Counted from the first letter of the stretch, positions 54,786 through 64,000 are shown. The stretch is DNA of 64,000 bases from Intrasporangium oryzae NRRL B-24470 (GCF_000576595.1 NZ_AWSA01000011.1:1-64000); one strand, 5' to 3'. Program-made: numbers and translations. The notes: generated by a model not told the origin, from the letters alone.

Positions 54786-54859
54786 GTCCCCCGGTGGCCG
54801 ACCGGGTCGTCCACGGGGTTCCGACCCGGCGGCCGGCCGGGCTGACCTAGGGTGCGTCC

Positions 54860-56221
54860 ATGAGTGCGACGAGGCCCTCCGCCCCACCCTCCCCTGGGCT
54901 CGACCCGGCCGTCCGCCGGGGCTACGGTCTCGGCTCGGTCGCGACGGGCGCCTTCGGGACCGTGCCGGGCCTGCTCCTGCTGCCCTACCTCACCGATCGC
55001 ATCGGCATCCCCGCCGGGCTCGCCGGTGTCATCGTCTTCGCCCCGAAGGCCTGGGACGTCGTCCTCAACCCCGTCGCCGGCCGCATCAGCGACCGGTCCG
55101 AGCACCCCGACGGCAAGCGCCGCCCCTTCCTCATCCGGGCCGGGCTCGCGCTCGCGGCCTGCTTCGCGCTCCTCTTCCTCGGACCGACCTCGCCGGAGTG
55201 GGCGGGGGCTGCGTGGGTGGCCGTGGCCTACCTCGCCTGCGCGACGGCCTACAGCTTCTTCCAGGTGCCCTACGTCGCGATGCCCGCCGAGATCACCGAC
55301 GACTACGACGAGCGCACCCGGCTCATGACCTGGCGGGTCGCGATCCTCGCGTTCGCGATCCTCGTCAGCGGGGGCCTGTCGCCCGTCATCCGTGATGCCT
55401 TCGGTCAGGAGTGGGGCTACCGCGCGGTCGGGTTCTTCGTCGCGGCCCTCATCGCCCTCGGGGCGTGGGGCGCCTGGCACGGCACCAAGCGGGCGCGCGT
55501 CGTCGCAAGCGCCGTGACGAGCACGTCCTTCGCCGACCAGCTGCGGCTCGTGCGGTCCGACCGACCGTTCCGGCTGCTGCTCACGACCTTCGTCCTCCAG
55601 GCCCTCGCGACGGGCGCGATGCTGGCCGGGGTCGACTACGTCGCGCGGTGGGTGCTGCGCTCCCCCAACGCCGCCAGCCTGCTCTTCGTCTGCTTCGTCG
55701 CCCCCGCGCTCGTCGTGACGCCCCTCTGGCAGCGCTACGGCACCTCCCGAGACAAGAAGCGCGGCTACCTGCTCGCGTCGTTCCTCCTCGGCGGCGGGGC
55801 GCTCCTGCTCGTGCTGTCGCGCTCGATGCCGGCGGGGCTCGTCTACGGGTGCGTCGCGGTCGTCGGCGTCGGCTACGCCGGGGCACAGATGTTCCCGATG
55901 GCGATGCTCCCCGACGTCGCGAGCCGCACCGGCGACGCGCAGTCGCGCGTCGGCCTCTACACGGGCGTCTGGACCGCCGGGGAAACGCTCGGTCTCGCCC
56001 TCGGCCCGGCGGTGTATGCCGCCGTGCTCGCCCTCGGGGGCTACGTCTCCTCGACGGGGTCGAACCTCTTCCAACCGGAGTCGGCCGTGACCGCGATCGC
56101 GCTCGGGTTCTCGCTCGTCCCGGCGGTCCTCGTTGCGGTGTCGCTCCTCGCACTCCGCCGCTACCGCCTGTCGCCAGGCGAAGCCACCCCCTCGAACCCC
56201 GCTGAGAGAGGTCGACGATGA
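54860..56221 (+). CDS. GPH-family (MelB/MFSD2-like) MFS transporter
   Basis: A 453-residue, 12-helix cation symporter of the glycoside-pentoside-hexuronide group: LPYLTDRIGIPAGLAGVIVFAPKAWDVVLNPVAGRISDRSEHPDGKRRPFLIR is the family's cation-binding and loop 2-3 block. AYSFFQVPYVAMPAEITDDYDERTRLMTWR and QMFPMAMLPDVASRTGDAQSRVGLYTGVWT are equally typical. By locus (after galK) it could import a galactoside, but its stop overlaps the start of an SPL-like lyase, and eukaryotic relatives (MFSD2) move lysolipids and sphingosine-1-phosphate. The substrate is open. Confidence 0.9.
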   Translation: MSATRPSAPPSPGLDPAVRRGYGLGSVATGAFGTVPGLLLLPYLTDRIGIPAGLAGVIVFAPKAWDVVLNPVAGRISDRSEHPDGKRRPFLIRAGLALAACFALLFLGPTSPEWAGAAWVAVAYLACATAYSFFQVPYVAMPAEITDDYDERTRLMTWRVAILAFAILVSGGLSPVIRDAFGQEWGYRAVGFFVAALIALGAWGAWHGTKRARVVASAVTSTSFADQLRLVRSDRPFRLLLTTFVLQALATGAMLAGVDYVARWVLRSPNAASLLFVCFVAPALVVTPLWQRYGTSRDKKRGYLLASFLLGGGALLLVLSRSMPAGLVYGCVAVVGVGYAGAQMFPMAMLPDVASRTGDAQSRVGLYTGVWTAGETLGLALGPAVYAAVLALGGYVSSTGSNLFQPESAVTAIALGFSLVPAVLVAVSLLALRRYRLSPGEATPSNPAERGRR

Positions 56222-57651
56222 GCCTCACCCCTGACGAGATCCGCACCCACCTCGAGGCCCTGCGCGGACGGGACCTGCCGACGCACGGGGGGCACACCCT
56301 CGCCTACGTCTACGACTCCGGGCTCGCGAGCGCCGACGCGATCGGGCGCGAGGTCCTCGCGGCGTTCTCGTCGACGAACGGTCTCGACCCGACGGCCTTC
56401 CCCTCGCTCCTCGCCATGGAGAACGACCTCGTGGGCATCGCGGGCCGGCTCGTCGACGCACCGGACGGGTTCGCCGGCGTCGTCACGTCCGGCGGCACCG
56501 AGTCGATCCTCCTCGCTGTCCTCGCCGCGCGGGACGGGCGGCCCGACGTCGCGGCGCCGCGCATGGTCCTCCCGACGACGGCGCACGCGGCGTTCCACAA
56601 GGCGGCGCACTGGCTCGGGGTCGAGCCGGTGTTCGTCGACGTCGACCCCGTGACGAAGCGGGCCGTGCCCGAGGCGATGGCCGCGGCGATCGACGACCGA
56701 ACCCTCCTCGTCGTCGCCTCCGCGCCCTCCTACGCCCATGGCGTCATCGACCCCGTCGAGCCGATCGCGGCGGCGGCGTCCGCGGCCGGGGTCCGCTGCC
56801 ACGTCGACGCGTGCATCGGCGGGTGGGTGCTGCCCCACCTGCGCGCGACGGAGCCCGACCAGCTGCCGTGGACGTTCGCCGTCCCCGGCGTCACGAGCCT
56901 CTCGCTCGACCTGCACAAGTACGCGTACACCCCCAAGGGCGTCTCCGTCCTGCTCCACGCCTCGGCCGCGCTGCGCCGGACCCACCTGTTCGCCTCGGCC
57001 CGGTGGCCGGGCTACACGATGCTCAACACGACGGCCCAGTCGACGAAGTCCGGAGGGCCCCTCGCAGCGGCGTGGGCCGTCGTCCACCACATCGGCGCCG
57101 AGGGCTATGCCGGGCTCGCCCGCACCGCGCGCGAGGCGACCCTCGACCTCGCGACCGCGGTGAGCGGCATACCGGGGCTTTCCCTCGCGGCCGAGCCGGA
57201 CTCCACCCTGTTGTCCCTGACGACGGACGGCTCGTGCGACGTCTTCACGATCTCCGACGAGATGCTCGCCCGGGGGTGGTACATCCAGCCGCAGATGCGT
57301 TTCGGCGACCTCCCGGCGACGCTCCACCTCACGTTCAGCGCCGCGACGGCGACGGCATCGGACCGGATCGGGCGCGACCTCGCCGACTCGACCGCGGCCG
57401 CCCGCGCCTCCGGTCCGGTCCCCGTCCCGGCCGAGCTCGTCGCCGCCGCAGGCTCGCTCGACCCTGCGACGCTCGACGATGCCGCCTTCGACGGTCTCCT
57501 CGCGCTCGCGGGCCTCGGCGACGGAGCGGGTGGGCTCGCACTGCCGGAGCGGATGGCCCCGCTCAACGCCCTCCTCGACGCCCTCTCACCCGAGCTGCGC
57601 GAGGCGATCCTGCTCGGCGTCATCGACCGGCTCGCGCGCCCGAGCGCCTGA
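56218..57651 (+). CDS. PLP-dependent decarboxylase/lyase, sphingosine-1-phosphate-lyase-like
   Basis: A 477-residue group II decarboxylase-fold enzyme. The FPSLLAMENDLVGIAGRLVDAPDGFAGVVTSGGTESILLAVLAAR block, CHVDACIGGWVLPHLR (PLP Asp), and the Schiff-base Lys234 in SLSLDLHKYAYTPKGVSVLLH match the Dpl1/SGPL1 branch, as does the ARWPGYTMLNTTAQSTKSGGPLAAAWA stretch. No membrane anchor is visible, unlike the eukaryotic enzyme. It could cleave a long-chain-base phosphate or a similar amino-alcohol phosphate. Translationally coupled to the GPH transporter (ATGA), so transport and breakdown of one substrate is inferred. Glutamate-decarboxylase-like activity is the alternative. Confidence 0.85.
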   Translation: MSLTPDEIRTHLEALRGRDLPTHGGHTLAYVYDSGLASADAIGREVLAAFSSTNGLDPTAFPSLLAMENDLVGIAGRLVDAPDGFAGVVTSGGTESILLAVLAARDGRPDVAAPRMVLPTTAHAAFHKAAHWLGVEPVFVDVDPVTKRAVPEAMAAAIDDRTLLVVASAPSYAHGVIDPVEPIAAAASAAGVRCHVDACIGGWVLPHLRATEPDQLPWTFAVPGVTSLSLDLHKYAYTPKGVSVLLHASAALRRTHLFASARWPGYTMLNTTAQSTKSGGPLAAAWAVVHHIGAEGYAGLARTAREATLDLATAVSGIPGLSLAAEPDSTLLSLTTDGSCDVFTISDEMLARGWYIQPQMRFGDLPATLHLTFSAATATASDRIGRDLADSTAAARASGPVPVPAELVAAAGSLDPATLDDAAFDGLLALAGLGDGAGGLALPERMAPLNALLDALSPELREAILLGVIDRLARPSA

Positions 57652-57666
57652 CCCGGGAAGAGGAAA

Positions 57667-57707
57667 GGCGCAGAGCGGCCACCCGGTAGGGATGGCCGCC
57701 CTGCGCC
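57667..57707. terminator. 15-bp stem between convergent SPL-like and sod genes
   Basis: GGCGCAGAGCGGCCA (57667-57681) pairs with TGGCCGCCCTGCGCC (57693-57707), one mismatch, 11-nt loop, central between the two stop codons. Bidirectional terminator. Confidence 0.85.
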
Positions 57708-57734
57708 TGTCTCGGAAGGTCGGTCCGGATCGCC

Positions 57735-58355
57735 TCAGGCGGGGAGGATGAGACCCTTCGTCGCCTTGGCGCGCTCGAGGCGAGCAGCGACGTCGGGCCA
57801 GTTGACGACGTTCCACCAGGCCTTGACGTAGTCGGCCTTGACGTTCTCGTACTGCAGGTAGAAGGCGTGCTCCCACATGTCGAGCTGGAGCAGCGGGATC
57901 TGACCCACGGGGATGTTGCCCTGCTGGTCGAACAGCTGCATGATGTGCGGCCGCTCGGCGATGGTGTCCCAGGCGAGGATCGACCAGCCGGAGCCCTGGA
58001 TCGCGTTGGCGTTGGCGTTGAAGTGCGCCTGGAACGCGTCGAAGCCGCCGAAGTACTCGTCGATCGCCGCGGCGACCTCGCCCTCGGGACGGCCGCCACC
58101 GTCGGGGCTCATGTTCTGCCAGAAGACCGAGTGGTTCGTGTGGCCACCCAGGTGGAACGCGAGGTTCTTCTCGACGCCGTTGATCGTGGCGTAGTCACCG
58201 GAGGCCCGCAGCTCCTCGAGCTTGGCGACGGCCGCGTTGGCGCCGTCGACGTAGGCCTGGTGGTGCTTGCTGTGGTGCAGCTCCATGATCCGCGCGCTGA
58301 TGTGCGGCTCGAGGGCTGCGTAGTCGTAGGGAAGTTCCGGAAGCGTGTAAGCCAC
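57735..58355 (-). CDS. sodA: Superoxide dismutase (Fe/Mn family)
   Basis: A 206-residue Fe/Mn superoxide dismutase that removes superoxide in the cytoplasm. Metal ligands are His27 in [13 protein letters not shown], the second His in [11 protein letters not shown], and Asp/His in [16 protein letters not shown], with the active-site Gln region [12 protein letters not shown]. The GTG start at 58355 gives the family N-terminus [19 protein letters not shown], and AAAGGAA lies upstream. Mn versus Fe cannot be fixed, but actinobacterial relatives are mostly Mn. Confidence 0.95.
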   Translation of the reverse strand: MAYTLPELPYDYAALEPHISARIMELHHSKHHQAYVDGANAAVAKLEELRASGDYATINGVEKNLAFHLGGHTNHSVFWQNMSPDGGGRPEGEVAAAIDEYFGGFDAFQAHFNANANAIQGSGWSILAWDTIAERPHIMQLFDQQGNIPVGQIPLLQLDMWEHAFYLQYENVKADYVKAWWNVVNWPDVAARLERAKATKGLILPA

Positions 58356-58453
58356 TTGTCGTTCCTTTCGTGGAGACCATTCGGCTCCGACCACTCTATG
58401 CCGGTGCGGAAGAGGTCCGGCAGGGGTGTCTGGGCGGGGCCGCAGCCGGGTCG

Positions 58454-59500
58454 TCAGGATCCGAGGAACCCGGACAACGTCGAGATCTGGGCACTGTCAC
58501 CGAGGGCGATGACCGTCATGCCCGCGGAGAGCACCGTGTCGGGTGGCGGGTTGGCGACGAAGCGGCCCCGGTCGGGCAGGCGCAGCCCCAGCACCTGGGC
58601 CCCCGAGCGCTGGAACAGGTCCAGCTCGCCGATGGCCCGTCCGGATACCGACGAACCCTCGGGGATCCGGATCTGGTCGATGCGGTAGTCGATGTCCTCG
58701 TCGTGCATCACCACGTCGAGGAACTCCGCGACGTCCCGGTGGAGGGCGAACGACGCCATCCGCCGGCCGCCGATGAGCTGCGGGTTGACGGCGCGGGTCG
58801 CACCCGCGAGCACCATCTTCTCCTTGGCGTCGACGGTGCGCGCCCTCGAGATGATGACGAGGTCCGGCCGGAGGGCGCGGGCGGAGAGCGTGACGTAGAC
58901 GGTGTCGGTGTCGGTGTCGAGGGCGACGATGAGCGCCCGAGCCTGCGCGATCCCCGCGGCCCGCAGCGTCGCGTCGTCGAGCGCGTTGCCCTGCAGGTGC
59001 GGTGTCGTCAGCCCGACGAGGCGGCTCTCGTCGCTGTCGATGACGACGACGTCGTTGCCGGTCGCGATGAGCTGCGCGGCGGCCGCCCGCCCGACGCGGC
59101 CGTAGCCGCAGATGATGATGTGACCCCGCAGTGCCGCTATCGAACGGTCCATGTGACGCCTCTCGAGATGCGCACGGAGGTGACCCTCGGTCAGCGCTTC
59201 GACAATGACTCCCAGGTTGTAGAGCACCACGCCGACGCCGAGGAGGATCAGGACCATGGTGAAGACCTGGCCGGCCGTCGTCAGCGGGCGGACCTCGCGG
59301 AAGCCGACCGTGGCGACGGTGGTGACGGTCTGGTACATCGCCTCGAGCGGCGTGAAGCCGAGGACCACGTAGCCGATGGCCCCGACGACCATGACCGCAC
59401 CGAGGGCAAGCACGGCGAAACCGATCCGGTTGACCGCGCTGCGAGCGCTGTCGACCCCGCCGAGCAGCGAGCGGCGCCGGTTGCTCTTGCTCGTCAGCAT
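58454..59500 (-). CDS. Potassium channel with cytoplasmic RCK (TrkA-N/TrkA-C) domains
   Basis: A 348-residue MthK/Kch-like channel. Two TM helices (about 26-47 and 74-103) flank a pore loop whose filter reads TVATVGF, a TVGF variant of the common TVGYG. Then come RCK-N with the dinucleotide loop [16 protein letters not shown] and acidic ligand VIDSD, and RCK-C (about 260-348) ending in [19 protein letters not shown] domains gate the pore by nucleotide or Ca2+. Divergent neither side; it lies between sod and the helicase, all leftward. Confidence 0.92.
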   Translation of the reverse strand: MLTSKSNRRRSLLGGVDSARSAVNRIGFAVLALGAVMVVGAIGYVVLGFTPLEAMYQTVTTVATVGFREVRPLTTAGQVFTMVLILLGVGVVLYNLGVIVEALTEGHLRAHLERRHMDRSIAALRGHIIICGYGRVGRAAAAQLIATGNDVVVIDSDESRLVGLTTPHLQGNALDDATLRAAGIAQARALIVALDTDTDTVYVTLSARALRPDLVIISRARTVDAKEKMVLAGATRAVNPQLIGGRRMASFALHRDVAEFLDVVMHDEDIDYRIDQIRIPEGSSVSGRAIGELDLFQRSGAQVLGLRLPDRGRFVANPPPDTVLSAGMTVIALGDSAQISTLSGFLGS

Positions 59501-59568
59501 GACCCACCACGCCGCATGTCCTCATCCTGCCAGTGGCTTCCTCGGGCCGGGCGGATTCGGTATGCCGC

Positions 59569-62500
59569 TCAGCCCAGCCCGAGCAGGTCGCGGACGTCGT
59601 CGCTCGTGATGGCGCCCGAGAGGGCGCCGCCCTCGTCGACGACCCGCTGGAACAGGTCGCGCTTGCGCTCCTGCAGGGCGACGACCTTCTCCTCGATCGT
59701 CCCGGCCGACACGAGCCGGTAGACGGTGACCGGTCGGCTCTGGCCGATGCGGTGCGCCCGGTCGATCGCCTGGGCCTCGGCGGCGGGGTTCCACCACGGG
59801 TCGAGGACGAAGACGTAGTCGGCCTCGGTCAGGGTCAGGCCGAACCCGCCGGCCTTGAGGCTGATGAGGAAGGCCGCGGCCTGACCGTCGCGGAAGCCCC
59901 GGATGACGGACTGCCGGTCGGTCGTGGTCCCGTCGAGGTAGCACGTGCGCAGGCCGGCCTCGGTGAGGGCCCGCTCGACGATGCGCAGGAAACCGGTGAA
60001 CTGGCTGAAGACGAGGGCGCGATGCCCTTCGGCGGCCAGCTCGCGAAGCTGCTCGACGAGGAACTCGACCTTGGCCGCGGTCGCCTTGCCGGCGTGCGCG
60101 TCGTCGACGAGGGCCGGGTCGAGGGAGAGCTGACGCAGCCGGGTCAACGCCGCGAGGATGGCGACCCGGTTGGCCTCGGGGTCGTCGAGCAGGCCGAGGA
60201 CCCGCTGACGCTCGCGCTGCAGGTGCTGGTCGTAGATGTGGGCGTGGACCGGGTGTGGGGCGATGGGCATGACCTGGATCTGCTTGGGGGGCAGGTCGAT
60301 CGCCACCTGCTCCTTCGTGCGGCGGAGCATGAGCGGGCGGATCCGCCGCCGCAGCAGGTCGAGCAGCTCGGGCCGCTCCCCCGACTCGATCGGCTTGCGG
60401 TAGCTCTTGGTGAAGACGTCGGGTCGCGGGTAGAGCCCGGGGGCGGTGAGGGACAGGAGCGACCAGAGGTCCATGAGGGAGTTCTCGAGCGGGGTGCCCG
60501 TGACCGCGATGGTGAACGGCGCCCCGAGCTTGCGCACCGCTACGTGCGTCTTGGCCTGACGGTTCTTGACGAACTGCGCCTCGTCGAGGACGACGCCACC
60601 CCACCGGACGCCTTGGAAGGACTCGGCGTCGAGGCGGAGGACGGCATACGACGTGACGACGACCTCGGCGCCCGCGACGGCGTCGGCGAGCGGCCGCCCG
60701 CGCCTGCGCTCGGTCTCGGCGACGGCGACCACCGGGAGGTGCGGCGCGAACGTCTCGAACTCGCCGAGCCACGTGCCGATGACGCTCGTCGGTGCGACGA
60801 CGAGGACCGGCCCGCGGGCGGGTGACGCGTCGTCGGCCACGCCGCCGAGCTCGCCGCGATCGTGGGCCCGGGCGAGGGCGGCGATCGTCTGGAGGGTCTT
60901 GCCAAGGCCCATGTCGTCGGCGAGGATCCCGCCGAGGCGGGCGTCCCAGAGGCGTGAGAGCCAGCGGTAGCCGTCGAGCTGGTAGGGCCGCAGGGTCGCC
61001 CGGAGGTCCTCCGGGACCTCGATCGGCGGCCCGTCGTCGACCCCGCGCAGCGCCTCGACGCTCGCGGCCCAGCGGGCGCTCTGCTCGTCGACGACGCCGA
61101 GCGCGACGAGCTCCTCCCAGAAGTCGGCGTGGTGCGCGCTGAGGCGCAGGCCGCCGGTCTCGGGGTCGGCGATGTCGCGCGCCTCCTCGATGAGGGCGCG
61201 GAGGCGCTGGAGCTCGGGGCGGTCGAGTCGGAACCAGGCGCCCGAGTCGAGGAGCATGATCTCCTCGCCGCGCGCGAGCGCCCCGAAGAGCGGCTCGAAG
61301 GGGACCTCCTCACCGTCGACCTCGACGGAGACGTGCAGGTCGAACCAGTCGCCCGGCTCGCCCGGCGCGGCCGGCGCGGCATCGCGTCCCTGGTCGAGGG
61401 CGCCGAGACGGATGACGGGCGCGCTGGTGACCTCCTCGTAGACCGGGAGGTCGCCGTCGAGCTCGACGGTGACGTGCTCGTCGGCCTCGAGGGCCGGGAG
61501 CACGTCGGTGCCGAAGCGGGCGGCGTCGAGGCCACGCAGGACGACCCGCGGGAGGAGGTAGGGATGGCCGAGGACGTCGAGGCGCGTCGCCCCGGGGATG
61601 GCCCGCACCGATGCGGCGGCCTCGACCGCCGCGCGCTCGGCCTCGTGGTCGCGGGCCCCGCCCGTCCCGCCGAACCGGGCGGTCGAGAACGCCCGGGCCC
61701 GACCGTCGTAGGCGTGGCCGAGGTCGAGGTGGACCTCGCCCGGAACGTCGGCGGTGACGCGGACGAGGACGGTGACCCGGGGCGCCTCCCAACTGGCCGG
61801 CTCCGCGTCGGGGACGGGCAGGGGGACCTCGGAGCGGACGCGGACCCGGTCGCGGAGGCCGGGCACGGCGGTGCGAAGGAAGCGCGCCCGCTCCTCGGCG
61901 GGCACGCGCAGCCCGGCCTCGGCCTGGAGCAGCCCGTCGCGGTCGAGACCGAGGTCCTGGTCGAGCGCGACGAAGGTGAGCGACCCGTCGTCGCCCTCGA
62001 CGGCAATCCCGTGAACCGGGTCGCCGATGAGCAGCCGCGACCCTGGGAGGCCATCAGACAGCTCGTCGGGCAGCCCGACGACCTCGACCCTCAGCACGAG
62101 GTCGCCGGACTCGTCGTCGGCGCGGTGCACCCCGAGGACGAGGCGCGCCGGCTCCTCGGCGATGCGGATCGGGCCCTCGACCCCACTGCCGGGCAGGATC
62201 TCGATGCCGGCCCGGCGCGCCTCGCCGAGGAGCGGCCAGACCTCGGCGCTCGCGTCGAGCGCGATCGGCGCCGTGCCCGTGAAGAAGGTCGTCCGGCCGG
62301 ACCCGTGCCGGGCCGCGTCGTGGAGCCGGCTCATGATCCGCTCGTGCTCGGGCAGGTAGCGCAGCCCACTGCGCCACTGCGGGAGGGCCTCGTGCCAGGA
62401 GAGGTTCTTGTGCCACGTCCCCGTGCGCGTCCAGCGGGTCGGTCGGAGGCCGTAGCCCAGCTCGGGCGCCTCCGACCACGCCCCGCCGCCGCGGTAGACG

Positions 62501-63015
62501 AGGTCGACGAAGAGCCCTGCCGGCACGAGGTCACCGCGGGCCTCGGGCCTTCTGGCTTCGCCCTCGCCCTCCGCCTGCGAGCGCGGTCGGACGTGCCCGA
62601 GGACCTCGGACCAGTGCACCCGCTTCGCGCCAGCATCAGGGTCGCTGAGTCCCTCCGCGCCGCCCTCTGCGACGCCGTCGGGGTCGATGCCCCGGGCGAC
62701 ATCACGGGCCAGCAGGAGCAGGGCCACGACGTGCTTGCAGTCGGCGCCGACGGGGCAGCTGCAGCGCCCGGACCACAGCGGCGAGCGCCCCTTCGGGTGT
62801 GGCCGGGCCTCGACGATCGTCTGGTAGGTCTCGTCGCGGCTGCCGCTCACGGTGCCGAGGAGCATGAGGCCCTCCGGCCGGGCGGCCAGGGACCGGACGC
62901 GGCCCTCGGCGGCATACGCCTGACCGCGTTCGAACGTCCGGGAGCCGACCTGTTGCGCGATCTCGGGGTCGGTGAGGTCACCGACCCACGTCGCCTGCCC
63001 CACGCTCCACGCCAT
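59569..63015 (-). CDS. SNF2-family helicase with SWIM zinc finger
   Basis: A 1148-residue DNA-dependent ATPase of the bacterial HepA/Rapid-growth SNF2 branch. The N-terminal SWIM finger has Cys85, Cys87, Cys93 and His95 (CSCPVGADCKH). A long beta-rich middle (about 200-650) precedes the helicase core: GGILADDMGLGKTLQT (about 700), VVLDEAQFVKN (about 812), TGTPLENSLMDLWSLL, VFSQFTGFLRIVE, and motif VI QAIDRAHRIGQSRPV (about 1085). Role in chromatin-like remodelling, transcription or defence is unknown. Its stop overlaps a GTATGCCGC motif copy. No defence genes are adjacent. Confidence 0.94.
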   Translation of the reverse strand: MAWSVGQATWVGDLTDPEIAQQVGSRTFERGQAYAAEGRVRSLAARPEGLMLLGTVSGSRDETYQTIVEARPHPKGRSPLWSGRCSCPVGADCKHVVALLLLARDVARGIDPDGVAEGGAEGLSDPDAGAKRVHWSEVLGHVRPRSQAEGEGEARRPEARGDLVPAGLFVDLVYRGGGAWSEAPELGYGLRPTRWTRTGTWHKNLSWHEALPQWRSGLRYLPEHERIMSRLHDAARHGSGRTTFFTGTAPIALDASAEVWPLLGEARRAGIEILPGSGVEGPIRIAEEPARLVLGVHRADDESGDLVLRVEVVGLPDELSDGLPGSRLLIGDPVHGIAVEGDDGSLTFVALDQDLGLDRDGLLQAEAGLRVPAEERARFLRTAVPGLRDRVRVRSEVPLPVPDAEPASWEAPRVTVLVRVTADVPGEVHLDLGHAYDGRARAFSTARFGGTGGARDHEAERAAVEAAASVRAIPGATRLDVLGHPYLLPRVVLRGLDAARFGTDVLPALEADEHVTVELDGDLPVYEEVTSAPVIRLGALDQGRDAAPAAPGEPGDWFDLHVSVEVDGEEVPFEPLFGALARGEEIMLLDSGAWFRLDRPELQRLRALIEEARDIADPETGGLRLSAHHADFWEELVALGVVDEQSARWAASVEALRGVDDGPPIEVPEDLRATLRPYQLDGYRWLSRLWDARLGGILADDMGLGKTLQTIAALARAHDRGELGGVADDASPARGPVLVVAPTSVIGTWLGEFETFAPHLPVVAVAETERRRGRPLADAVAGAEVVVTSYAVLRLDAESFQGVRWGGVVLDEAQFVKNRQAKTHVAVRKLGAPFTIAVTGTPLENSLMDLWSLLSLTAPGLYPRPDVFTKSYRKPIESGERPELLDLLRRRIRPLMLRRTKEQVAIDLPPKQIQVMPIAPHPVHAHIYDQHLQRERQRVLGLLDDPEANRVAILAALTRLRQLSLDPALVDDAHAGKATAAKVEFLVEQLRELAAEGHRALVFSQFTGFLRIVERALTEAGLRTCYLDGTTTDRQSVIRGFRDGQAAAFLISLKAGGFGLTLTEADYVFVLDPWWNPAAEAQAIDRAHRIGQSRPVTVYRLVSAGTIEEKVVALQERKRDLFQRVVDEGGALSGAITSDDVRDLLGLG

Positions 63016-63334
63016 GTCTCGACTCTAGGCGCGGCGGCGGACATCGGGATGCGTCCTCCACAGCGTCGCCCTGGGGCCGGTCGGGCTGACCGAGTGGACC
63101 GACGGTCAGTCAGGTGGCCGATGGCGTCTGGGTCCGGCAGAGCGAGTGGGTTTGAAGCAACACCGTCGTGGTGCGTGGGGCCGACGGTTGGTCGTCGTCG
63201 ATCCCGGCATCACTTGCCCAGGGGCCCGAGGTGGCCGCACGTCCCGATGGGCGGCCGGCACTCTCTGTGAACCGATCATCAGCATTGGCGCTGGGCACCT
63301 GGCGTCATCCGGGGCGGCGCTGGAGGATCATGTC
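63016..63334. other. Gene-free stretch upstream of the Smr gene
   Basis: 319 bp between the divergent helicase and Smr genes. There is no convincing ORF, tRNA or strong hairpin; a weak GGTC/GACC-rich inverted repeat lies near 63078-63109. Presumably two promoters. Confidence 0.5.
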
Positions 63335-63589
63335 GTGAAGCTCAAAATCGACCTGCACGACATCTACAACAGGGGCGACGAGATCGAGCGAGCGCTCCGG
63401 GCCGTCATCGACGAGGCGATCGAGAAGAAGGCGCCCCTGGTGGAGATCATCCCCGGAAAGGGCTCTGGTCAGCTCAAGAAGCGGGTGTTGCGCTTCCTGG
63501 ACCGCAAGGACATCAAAGCGCTCTACCACCGGGTCGAGAAGGACTCCGACAACTTCGGCCGCGTCTTCGTCCACTTCAGGTGGAAGTAG
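63335..63589 (+). CDS. Small Smr-domain protein
   Basis: An 84-residue stand-alone Smr (MutS2 C-terminal-like) domain: KLKIDLHDIYNRGDEIERALRAVIDEAIEKKAPLVEIIPGKGSGQLKKRVLRFLDRKD. The DLHD and PGKGSG motifs replace the usual DLHG and HGKGxG. Smr domains nick branched DNA or cleave RNA; small ones of this type occur alone in actinobacteria. The GTG at 63335 is chosen for the GGAGGA 8 nt upstream; the open frame extends further but without family features. Confidence 0.85.
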   Translation: MKLKIDLHDIYNRGDEIERALRAVIDEAIEKKAPLVEIIPGKGSGQLKKRVLRFLDRKDIKALYHRVEKDSDNFGRVFVHFRWK

Positions 63590-63654
63590 GCACCCAGCCC
63601 GCTACAGGTCGGGGTCGGCTGACAGGCGGACAACCCGTCGGCCAAGATGACGCC

Positions 63655-64000
63655 ATGGCCGACGACGACCGCGACCCCCGCACGCTGACCCTCGCCGACT
63701 TCCCCGTCCGGCGGCCGGTGACGACGCGGTGGTCCGACAACGACATGTACGGCCATCTCAACAACGCGGTCTACTACGAGCTCTTCGACTCGGCGATCAA
63801 CGCCTGGCAGGCCGAGCACCTGACGATCGACCCGATGACCGACGCCACCCAGGGCGTCGTCGCCGAGTCGGGCTGCGTCTTCTACGGCGAGGTGGCTTTT
63901 CCCTCCCCGCTCGTCGTGGGTCTGCGGGTGGTGCGGATCGGGACGAGCAGCGTGACCTACCAGCTCGGCCTCTTTCTCGACCCCGACCGGGCGTCCGACC
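63655..64000 (+). CDS. Acyl-CoA thioesterase (hotdog fold), cut by window edge
   Basis: N-terminal 115 codons of a 4-hydroxybenzoyl-CoA-thioesterase/YbgC-type hotdog enzyme. RPVTTRWSDNDMYGHLNNAVYYELFDSAI holds the catalytic Asp and the conserved HLNN, followed by VVAESGCVFYGEVAFPSPLVVGLRV, the central hotdog strand pattern, and VTYQLGLFLDPD. It hydrolyses an acyl-CoA of unknown chain type. An overlapping ATG at 63647 is out of frame. The C-terminus is outside the window. Confidence 0.9.
   Translation, partial: MADDDRDPRTLTLADFPVRRPVTTRWSDNDMYGHLNNAVYYELFDSAINAWQAEHLTIDPMTDATQGVVAESGCVFYGEVAFPSPLVVGLRVVRIGTSSVTYQLGLFLDPDRASD

Noticed and set aside
63016-63334. Possible tRNA or small RNA before the Smr gene
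   Set aside because: No acceptor stem with a GGTTC-type arm could be folded by eye.

Overview
The window reads as chromosomal DNA of a high-GC Gram-positive actinobacterium. GC is high throughout and third codon positions are almost always G or C. GTG starts and ATGA/GTGA stop-start overlaps are common, and actinobacterial families are present (an AfsR/SARP-type regulator, a mycothiol-type maleylpyruvate isomerase fold, an Abhydrolase_9 lipase). A member of Micrococcales/Intrasporangiaceae is my guess; the sequence does not prove it. I saw no tRNA, rRNA, CRISPR array or insertion sequence.

Layout. 1-4.6 kb (minus): acetyl-CoA synthetase, E1 alpha, E1 beta and a truncated lipoyl E2, with overlapping genes, forming a 2-oxoacid or acetoin dehydrogenase operon. 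4.7-6.2 kb: Hsp20 and a zinc alcohol dehydrogenase. 6.4-15.3 kb: housekeeping and conserved genes (DUF1905, glutamine-dependent NAD synthetase, a flavin-fold protein, kbl, an orphan SLATT-like 2TM protein, two alpha/beta hydrolases, a RibD/DHFR-like reductase). 15.4-26.9 kb: a block that looks acquired. It holds a Ni/Co transporter, a DUF4331 protein, Dps, an HSL-type esterase, a SARP regulator and a large LuxR regulator. It uses CTG/GTG where neighbours use CTC/GTC, lacks a motif common elsewhere, and is bracketed by 37-bp imperfect direct repeats with a decayed RHS fragment at its right end.

27-34 kb: a caspase-like protease followed 7 nt later by a 1088-residue CHAT protease, divergent from two membrane-protein genes (one coiled-coil). 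This is the best candidate for an undescribed conflict or cell-death system. 34-41 kb: small conserved genes, a UbiB/ABC1 kinase, threonine dehydrogenase (tdh) with a hydrolase that lacks its catalytic His, and a Fur regulator. 41-44 kb: an ABC exporter whose permease is two ABC-2 halves fused.

43.9-54.8 kb: a galactoside utilisation locus. A binding protein, two permeases and a GH36 alpha-galactosidase run leftward. A GH42 beta-galactosidase, a DeoR repressor, galT and galK run rightward from the shared control region. Imported alpha- and beta-galactosides would be split and the galactose sent into the Leloir pathway. 54.9-57.7 kb: a GPH-family transporter translationally coupled to a sphingosine-1-phosphate-lyase-like enzyme. 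57.7-64 kb: superoxide dismutase, a K+ channel with an RCK domain, a SWIM-SNF2 helicase, a small Smr protein and a truncated thioesterase.

Across the window GTATGCC/GGCATAC (usually GTATGCCGC) occurs about 30 times by my count, roughly five times what base composition predicts, in coding DNA, intergenic DNA and terminator stems.
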